Notes under the pieces: generated by a model
Databases searched by the model: none
What the model was told of the DNA's origin: nothing
The model's input: the letters and a program-made list of their open reading frames with translations, nothing else
In this document: one piece after another, positions 32,401 to 41,400 of the stretch
How positions within the stretch are numbered: the stretch's first letter is position 1
Layout of the letters: each line of letters begins with the position of its first letter
Source of the DNA: Phoronis australis
Lineage: Eukaryota > Phoronida > Phoronidae
DNA: 58,999 nucleotides
Assembly: GCA_002633005.1 (NCBI GenBank)
Contig: NMRA01000180.1
Location: 699,995-758,993 of the forward strand
Direction of reading: 5' to 3'
Translations under genes and position numbers: made by a program

Positions 32401-35400
32401 GACGTTATCACTCACATTACTACCGGTACGCATAATAAAATCAGCTTTTGCAACTTATGCGGTGGGTTAACCATATTTCGGAATAAATTTAGATAACCCC
32501 GGCACTTGGGCTATCTCTTCAAACTCCAAGGCTATGTTGATAGGCAGTGATATCTTAGCAATCGTCTCCATCGCATCTCCAGTTCACCGTATTTGCACAC
32601 TTTGAACTAAGAACTAGTTCAGAGACCGCAGTCTTTGACTTGTTCTTCATACCACTCGCTGATTGGCTAAATTTCTTAGTTCAACTAGAACTGAAATCGC
32701 GCATTGTCTCGAGATTGGGCATGCGTGAACTCGACTCTTTAGGGTAACTAAATCCATCTCGACTAATAAATGTTTTGTAAGCTTTAAAATGAGAACTAGA
32801 TCAGATAAAATCTGTATTTTTTTGCACAGCTAACAAATTTTCATGTCAATAATTCCCCAAAATACAGCAACATGCCTGTTCTTGAAGCAGCTTGAACGTG
32901 CTCGGAATTTTAAGTTAATATAACTTAACACACGACATATCAACCAAAAAATGATCAAGAAGAATGTTGTAATCATGTTGGTTTCCCGCTGGCCAGGTTT
33001 TGTATCAGGCTCTCCAGACTTGTGTATTTCCCTCTCCTGCGTTAGCATTTTCTCTACTTTTTCGATGGAAGACAAGGCAACAGAACTTAACAGAATTACA
33101 TACAATTGGGCAGCGACGAAGAGCAATATGACAATTACAGATTAACCACGATGACAGACTCTTGCAGCACATGATTTATATTTACACAAGAGCAAAGGTT
33201 TCACAGTGCGTGCATTTAAAGGAGAAAAAAACCCCTTTCTTTGTGATTTTTGTAAAAATACAGTTTGTTCATTATCCCAGCCATGTTTTTGAGTTAATTC
33301 CTGTAATTTAAGTACTAAGTTATGACCTATTCTAGAGGGGGTCTTTAGGGGGTTTAGAATTTCCCCCATTTTGTTTAAGCGTTCGATTTTACTTTGAAAA
33401 TCTGTTCAACTGCTGTTTTCGTGCTGGTTTCCTAAAACTGTGGTCACCACTTGCCATCGACGAGTATTCTACGACAAGCTAGGTTGTTGGAGAACTCAAT
33501 TACGTTAGATTTAGGGGTCGTTCAGTTTGCAGCAGTCTGAAAATGGCTGAACTCGGCGACCCATATCACAGTGACGTGAGTGACAGAGCCATTGTTCAAA
33601 GCAGAGGTGTCGAGGATTTTTTTCACGAACAGTCACACACCTGACACCTTCTAAATACCTCCAGTACTTTAGTTAAGTCCCCAATAAACTTATCAAAATT
33701 TGGATAACTGGCCTGTTCACTGGACAACGAACTGTCCTCATTGGGTAACGAACTGGGCGTGTATTCATTCTCACTACTCATCATTGCTGAAGGTTGCTTA
33801 CATACTCTGCTGGAGACAACACGGGCACAGGGCGAATCACTATTAGTTCCTGGAATTTCAAGCTTTGGGATACGTTAGGAGGCATGGGTGGCAATAGCTG
33901 AAAGGCCTCGAGTCACTGTAGAGGACACAGCGGTATGAAACTCTTTTTCAGGCGTTGTTTTGCACGAACCTTCATCATTTGCGTGTACATATCTGACGGT
34001 AGGCAAATGCTTGCGGAACACTCTCCACTGCTTTGTACGTTGTGTGGACTGCTAACATTGCGTTCTTCACACGAACGAGCAAAGTACATCAGAGTGTGTC
34101 ATCCGTCGGAAATCGCTTTAATGGCATACCGAAAGTGGGCGTGAGACGATAATGAGTACATCCCGGTACGGAGCAACCATGCGGTATGTTGATTCACGAC
34201 GACCGACATTATCAAAACCGAGGTAAAACAATGACTGACTCGACAGTTCACACAGTCAGACTATATGAAAACAAAATGGCGGGAAATTCTAAACCCCCTA
34301 AACGTCACCTCCGAAATATGGCATGACTAATTAATCAAATTGCAGGAAGCCCTAATTAACTGAAAAATATGTCTGGGATAATCAACGAATAGTATTTTTA
34401 CTAAAAATGACACGAACAGGTTGCTTTATCCGTTAAAAAACAATAACGTGCAGACTTTAGCTTTGATGACTAGGCCAAATTCCCTTTGAGTTTTAGTGCA
34501 ACGAAAGCAGGATGTCGTGAAAATGTTCAATCGTTCTGGCGTTTAAGGTAAGATTGATACGATTTTTTAAAAAGTGTGCTGCTTGGAAAGGTGTTTCCTC
34601 CATGACAAAAAAGTGGCAAGGAGTTTTCATCGCTTGAATACAGCGTGCAGTGAAGTAAGTGGTGAGTGGTCACAATTGAGGACAGAAATTTAATCTTCAA
34701 TGCATACGCCTGCATGGTTTTAAGCCATTTGAAAAAAGTTTTAGCTCCTTAGAATTCCGTTAAAAAAGACGAAGGTCCGAATTGACGGCAAAAAGGTTTC
34801 TCAAGTTTATATTAATTATAACATCGTACAGACGAACATATTAGCGAATGAGGGTAGTTAGAAATGCCTCAACAAACAGCAGGTTACAGCGGGATTCATT
34901 GCCGAATCCACGTGGCAGCAGCTGGCCACCGTTGTTTCGCGAAAAATTTCCACTGAGTGTTTAAGAAATAGTATCAACTTGATTCAGACCCTTGGAATAC
35001 GTTACACTTTACATCCCTTATCTTCTTCACTTATTAACAGTTCCGCATCCCTCTTCCCAGCTATCTGCTTCCCATCACTCTTGAGCTGTTCTGTTTTAGT
35101 GATTCACGAAGCATCGAAACGTAGAGGACAGTGACAGAAAACGGCAGGAAATCAGTGCATAGGTTAAAAGGCGAATGCAGCCGATGGACATAGCAATAGT
35201 GCTGAAAGCAGGTTAAAATGAGTATGCGTTCAGCATACTGTACAGAATATTGTCATATTATGACGATGGATTCTCGCATACTTACTTCCAGAAATGGAGA
35301 GAGTATTATCAGTGGTGCTACCTGGAGCAACGCTTCTCAGGTCTCCAAGGGTGTTGATGGCAATTGTGAAGCGAGTGTGTGGTATAATGACCTTGTACAT

Positions 35401-38400
35401 GGGGTGAACGGAGGGAAGGTTTCGCAGCAAAGTGATTGCTACCGCTTCTCCCACGAAATGTGTTCTCAACAAATGAGTTCCCATTTGATGTATCTGGCTA
35501 TCGGCGTTCTTCGCATACAGCTTGGACATGGTCCACCCCATACCGTCCTCTGGGGTCCAGATTGGTCCGTCAAGTTGGTCTAGCTTGATAGCGATGGGTA
35601 CCAGATGACCGGATGGACGCACGTAAAGGAGTACCATTGCATTGGCACAGAAACGAGTGTCCTCACCATGTCTAAATCTCCCAAGTCCAACCAAGTCTTC
35701 ATAGTTCAGAATGTAGACGTACCCTTTCTGTAAAGAAAACGGCGTAAGATCTGAGATTTCGAGCTCATTCCAAGCAGCCAAATACTCAGCGATTACACCA
35801 CGTATTAGGACTCAGTGATCAAACTTTGAGTTGTCTCTGCGTATCCGAATTGTAGACGGTCGAAGGAGAGATGAAAATCTGGTGACGATCGAAATTTCGA
35901 GATGAGACTTGTAATCAAAGCCTTCAAGGTAGGATCATTAAGTGAGTGAAATAATATAACTCACCTTGAATAAGAATAAAAATAGTAGTGTCGAATCAAA
36001 TATCGAGTACAAAGCATCTTATAGCCAGTAGAGTATGTCAAATTTACCAAAACCGCCCACGAAAAGATAATAATCCCTTATAAGACCACAGCTACAAAAT
36101 GAAAAAAGCAAACCATAGAAGAGTTGTTGACAAATGGTGAATGCCCAGCGTATGCCAGTGAATAAGACAAACCTGCATTTCTTCCTCAAGAGTAAGATCA
36201 CGTTGTAGAGATGTCTTAACCATTTTGTCGGTCACAGGGAAATTACTCGGCAGTTTGGAACATCTCCTGATGAGAGTGGGATTGGGTCCACTCAAAAACA
36301 GGTTGCCGAATACGGTGTCGTCATCCCATCTCTCCACGTAAAATTTCTGAAACGCCAAATCCTCAGCCGAGGAACACCTGATGGGTAGAAAATCGACATA
36401 CCATGATCATGATACAGTACAGCTAAATAGAATTTTTAGGTTGAGTTTCACAGGACGATTTGTGAGGTCTGGACAAAACGAATTAGTAAGCATCAGTGAG
36501 AGCTGGATCGAGAGGAGACCTTGGGACGCTTCACTTAATAACATATGAAGCACTCATTAAGTCTGCATCAAAAGTGATAACAGCCGGTTTGGCAATAACT
36601 TTTGCCACTTTTACAATACGTTCAAACGTTTGGTTTTAAATCGAAACATCAATAGTGGAAGCTTACGCTTACCGATATGGCGATGGTGTTTTGAGTTAAA
36701 CCGCAACGTTTAGATTAATGTTTGTATATATTGAACACACGAAATTGAATATTGTTATAGCACGAGTTATCTAATTTGTGGCACTTTAAGGGCGATTTTG
36801 ATCATTTAAAAACTTAATAGAAACGGTTTTAAGGAAGTATCTTACTGCAACCATGAGAACATTTGAAGCTCCTGAAAATGGCGCCAAATTACCTCATCGC
36901 AATATCAGCCAAGTATTCCGGTTTGTCCCATGTGTAAATCTTCTCTACAATAGAACTGGCTCCAAACATCTTAACTGCTAAGTCAAAATTTCCCTGTGAC
37001 AATAGAAGATATGTTTCTAGAAATACACGATAAAACCTGATTCGGCGAAGAACCTTAGTAAGATTGTATTGTAAATTGAGCACATATTGCATGTGGTCAT
37101 TAATGATACTTGGTGCAATTTTGTCTGAAGATGGAGAACAGTCGATTGGAAACATTTACGTCTTAGCAGAGAGCAAATATTAAAGACTCACGCATCGCTA
37201 ATGAAATCAACATTTCAACAGAAAATTGCAAAGAATCAACTTAGCGGGTATGAATGTTTTCCTTAAAGCACTCGTTCCATACAGCGGCCTAAAGACGAAA
37301 TACCTCATCTTTGGACCACCTTAGGTAGAAATATGTAATTAGGAACGCTAACAGCGGGGTGTTGTAGTAAAATTAATGCAGCAGTTTAACTGTTCTCACA
37401 TACAAATAAATCTCACATGTGCCCGAGTTGCGCACTAAACAAAAGCTCATTCGTTGTTATTGTCAAAAGACTGAGATCCTGACAGCGATCGCTGATTGGC
37501 TTATTAGTCAGTGACGTGGCTGGTGAGGCCTCGACTGCCAATCACCTATATTGTGGTGTCATATTGTGAAGAGTTAACATCGTATTTTAACATTGTATCA
37601 GTCGTTCTTATTTTTTACTGTTTGCTACAGTGCTGTAGAAGTTTCGCCATGTATTTTTCCATTGCATGGCTCCTGATAGGCTAGGCTCCTGGTTGTTCGA
37701 ACTCTTGGAAAAAGGTGTCTTCTGAGCAGAGGGACACCGCATACCATCGTCGGGTTGCCCAAGCCTCAGCCCAAAGTTGTTTACTGAATATACAGGTTTG
37801 CGCCGATATGGGTAAAAAATGGACAACCAGGTTCCCAGAGTAAACTAACTAATTTACCGGTGTTGGAAAAGTTAGTTATCGTTAATCGGCTGCTGCTAAA
37901 ATTGTGATGCGTTCTCTTGAGTCGGCTTTTGGCGATTAGTTTACCTGAATTTTACCAGTTTCTTTTCCACCCAATTCTTTTATCACCTGTTCTTCGCTGC
38001 CGGCACCTAGGTTCCATATCACAACAAATTATCAGAACTTGTGTCATTTCGTTAAGAGTTTTTAGTATTTTAATTCCATTAAACCGAATTTTAGAGCAAA
38101 CCTTGCTGCTGCGAAACTATCATCATCTCCCGGAAGACGTCGCAAAACTTTTGGAAAATGCGCTTGCGCCGTGTCACGAACGTGCTGTATTTAAAACGGA
38201 CGATACACTTTTCTTTGTTACAAAAGGCGGCGAATTATGCTAGAAAATGACGTTAATTTGATTGTTTTCCATTACAACGAACAAGGTGAGTGTCGGTTGA
38301 CTACCAGATTTTGCATGCATCCGTTAGTTTTGTTGACGTAAGTTTTACGACGTGGTGCCGAGCATAAGTAAACTATACCCGGGTAGTCAACGAGCTGTGT

Positions 38401-41400
38401 GAAATTTAGGGTTCTCACGGAGGTCAACACACAGTGGCAAGATAGTCTTCATACAGCTATAGCCAATAACTAACCAACCCTTCAAGTTTACAGAGCTGTG
38501 TAGTGGCTGGCAGCTGGCTGGCTGGCTAGAGTACACACTGACCACAGTCACACCAGTGTTAATGTTCATATACGGATTGATTGCACCGGCAAATTTTTGT
38601 CTGACGATGACGACGACTGGGTATCACTTTGCGTTGCCTCGGCTCAAACAGGTATCCCTGGTGACCAGAAATTTGACACTCAAATTTCTTATTCCGACAG
38701 TGTGAAGAACGCCTCTTGACTCTTCAATGGGACACTGACTAACCCATCAAATACGTCACGAGAAGCAGCGCTCCAAGGGGTAATTTTTCAGCATCGTTAG
38801 AGAATAATAAGTTTACTTTTTGATGTTGAATTATTTGTGAAATTAATAAACAACTCATAGAAAACTATGCAAAATTTATTCAGAATAAAATACTGTTCGC
38901 TTTTAAGAACAAAGCAAAGATTTCTTTTCTTGGAATGCCGAATGCGTTTGTCAAAAAAGATCATGTGATCATGTCTAATTATAGTTATGCAAACTGGATT
39001 TTATTTCTAGTAAATATTTCTATCTTGTCTGTTCCAAAATTATGAAAACTTTGTATCCTTGTGATTAGTCATTTCAGTCCAGTGTCCTACTCCAGCCTCT
39101 GTGCAGGCTGAAGCCGTGACCTCAGTCGATTTACCTAGCACCTACATGCCATTTTCTGCTATTTGACATTGACATATGTGTGGATAGAATGCATTCCCAC
39201 AAAATCTTGAACTTATTAAAATCACATTCATTATCTCTGAGGTTTATACTCAATATGTGGATGTCTGACAACTACGTTTCCAGCAATGGCAGAACAATGT
39301 ACACTTTTTGTCTATCAAGTGCACTTACACGTTGAAGCAACCTTCATCAAATCTCCGTTTCTGCGACGGATAAAAGCACGATTCTTCAAAATGGACTGAG
39401 CCCAGCTTGGCTCATGAGCTTATCCCTTCTTCCACCGTGTACTGTCACACCCGTGTTTAACGCACGAACCCGTGTCATTTTTGGGCGATCTTAGGTTTTT
39501 TGGAAACGCAAAAACTGAAATATTGTGTGTCCCATTGCTATTACTGCATCCTTCGCACATGCAAACTTTCGTAATATTTAGGCGAGACCTCTCTGGCTCG
39601 CCTCTGGTGTAGAACAACACAATGGGAGATATCAGACTTCCACTTATGAAGTCACACATAAATTTTACTTTTTTGATTTTTGCGTTTATTTTTTCATTAA
39701 CAGTATAAAAGACGAAATACATAAAATATCATACCGAAATTGTTGGTAACCGAATACAGGCATTCAAGAACATGATGTGAGGTGTTTAACAGTTTTACCT
39801 TGGCCACTCCCATGATTGGACCCATTCCCCTGCCCCCGTCACCAGCAGTTCTAACCATTGTTTCCTCCAATTCCCTCCAGGCGCTTTTCCTGGTCGATAC
39901 CATTATTACCACCCTCAAGGCGATTTTATATTAAGTTTGTGCGTGTAGATTGCAAATTTGTTCCGGCACAGCACCCTGACTTGGCCTCCAAAGGCTCTAT
40001 CTGATCTGGGTACCTAGTTCTGTTCATGGACGAGTACTCCTTAAAACAAAACGCATTCTTTCCAAAATACGAAGTTTTTCGTATACGAACACAAACACCT
40101 TAACGGAATAATCGTCAACTTCAAGCATTGTCACAGCGAAGTCAAAAGTCATTGCAGCGCTACTTAAAAACCCCGCTTCTTGGTTTACTCGAATGATTCA
40201 CATTATACATGAAGGCGCATGCGCTTACATGTAATTCCGGATATAAGTGAAACTTGCCGTAGTCGTGTGTTGTTTATCATGGCTTCTCATTGGTTAAAGT
40301 AATGAAACCGACGTCATAACTTTCAGTCATTCTCATTGGTTGAAATCTGGGAAACCCCTTTCAGTTTAGTGTTACGTAGTGCGACGACCACCTTTGACCT
40401 GAACAGTTGCAATATGTTAAAACGGACAGTGATCGAAGTAAACAAAAAAGCCCGATCCCGCGGCTAAGCTCAAACAAGTACAGTGCATTGAAGGGGTGTG
40501 CAAGTGGTCGCAATGTGATCGATAAACTTCCGACCAAGCATGCGCATTGATACCCACACGCGGAATCCGTGTGTTATTCATCATGTCTCAACAGGGCCAC
40601 TTTTCAGTATAGGTGGCACTGTGTCAGAGGGTAACTTGTCATGAGCCTAAACAGTTCATGAAAAGTGAATTAAGACAAAATACACAGTTTATAATAACAT
40701 ACCTATGACGTTTACTTACTGAGATAATTTGCATAAATTATTTCTAGGTTGTGCTGTGCTAAAAATAACTTTTATTCAGTAATTGTTTAATGGGAGCGTA
40801 GGACCAAACTTCTGTCTTTTGGCTTATGAACAGACCTCAAAATACGTTCAGTTCTCGACTGTTATATATTTTCTTTATGCTTTACTGCACAATGTGCCCC
40901 AAAACTATACCTTGAAGTCGTAGTCTTTTGCATCGCTAAATTTAACAAATCTTGGTAGGTCCTCGTACTGTTCAACTCCAATGAATCCGGGCATAGAATC
41001 ATTCTTTTGGCTGAATGGGTACATTTCCTGCCTTCGACGGACTTCCTCACGGCGAAGGTTTTTTAGGTCTTCATTGGTTTCTTGGAAAGGCAACACAGCT
41101 TTGGCAGTTGGTATTTTCTTAATTCCTTCCAGCCAATCGTAAAATGGAAACGACGTTTTTGCTCGGTCTCATTGTGGGTAATGACGACCTGAAAGAAATC
41201 ACCATATCTAACAAGTAAGGATCCGTGTTCAGGCTTCAAGGTCAAATTCCATTTTGAAATTGAATATTGAAAACTGGAATATTGGATTAAAATTGATAAT
41301 TTAATACTCAATCTAAAATTGAAAAATGATGGTTTAATTTTAAATATTTAATAGTTCAACTAAAGTATTCCAATCTAAATTGAAACTAGGAATCGAGAGG

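Larger units (their letters stand above)
29440..33215 (-). other. Gene B introns 6-8 and the 3' part of intron 5
   Basis: Introns 29440-30180, 30292-31196, 31404-31926, and intron 5 from 32178 up to the TTAA element. Plus-strand frames over exon 7 are shadows. Nothing else recognised. Confidence 0.7.
33220..34432. mobile_element. 1213-bp TTAA-flanked transposon with long TIRs (Kolobok-like), copy 2
   Basis: TTAA lies at both borders (33216-33219 and 34433-34436). Terminal inverted repeats of about 150-200 bp share GATTATCCCAG (left) and its partner on the right, and the block TTTAGGGGGTTTAGAATTTC. Inside, a decayed THAP/zinc-cluster transposase runs on - and a short ORF starting MAELGDPYHSD runs on +. 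TTAA target duplication plus THAP transposase is the hallmark of the Kolobok superfamily; piggyBac also uses TTAA but has no THAP. It sits in intron 5 of gene B. It is internally deleted and broken, so not active. Confidence 0.68.
34437..36892 (-). other. Gene B intron 5 (5' part), intron 4 and intron 3
   Basis: Intron 5 from 34437 to 35285, intron 4 at 35728-36172 and intron 3 at 36378-36892. No repeats recognised. Confidence 0.7.
36994..40910 (-). other. Gene B intron 2
   Basis: 3.9 kb, against 1.0 kb in gene A. The extra length includes the interspersed repeat at 38.65 kb and the THAP relic at 39.3-39.6 kb. Confidence 0.7.
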
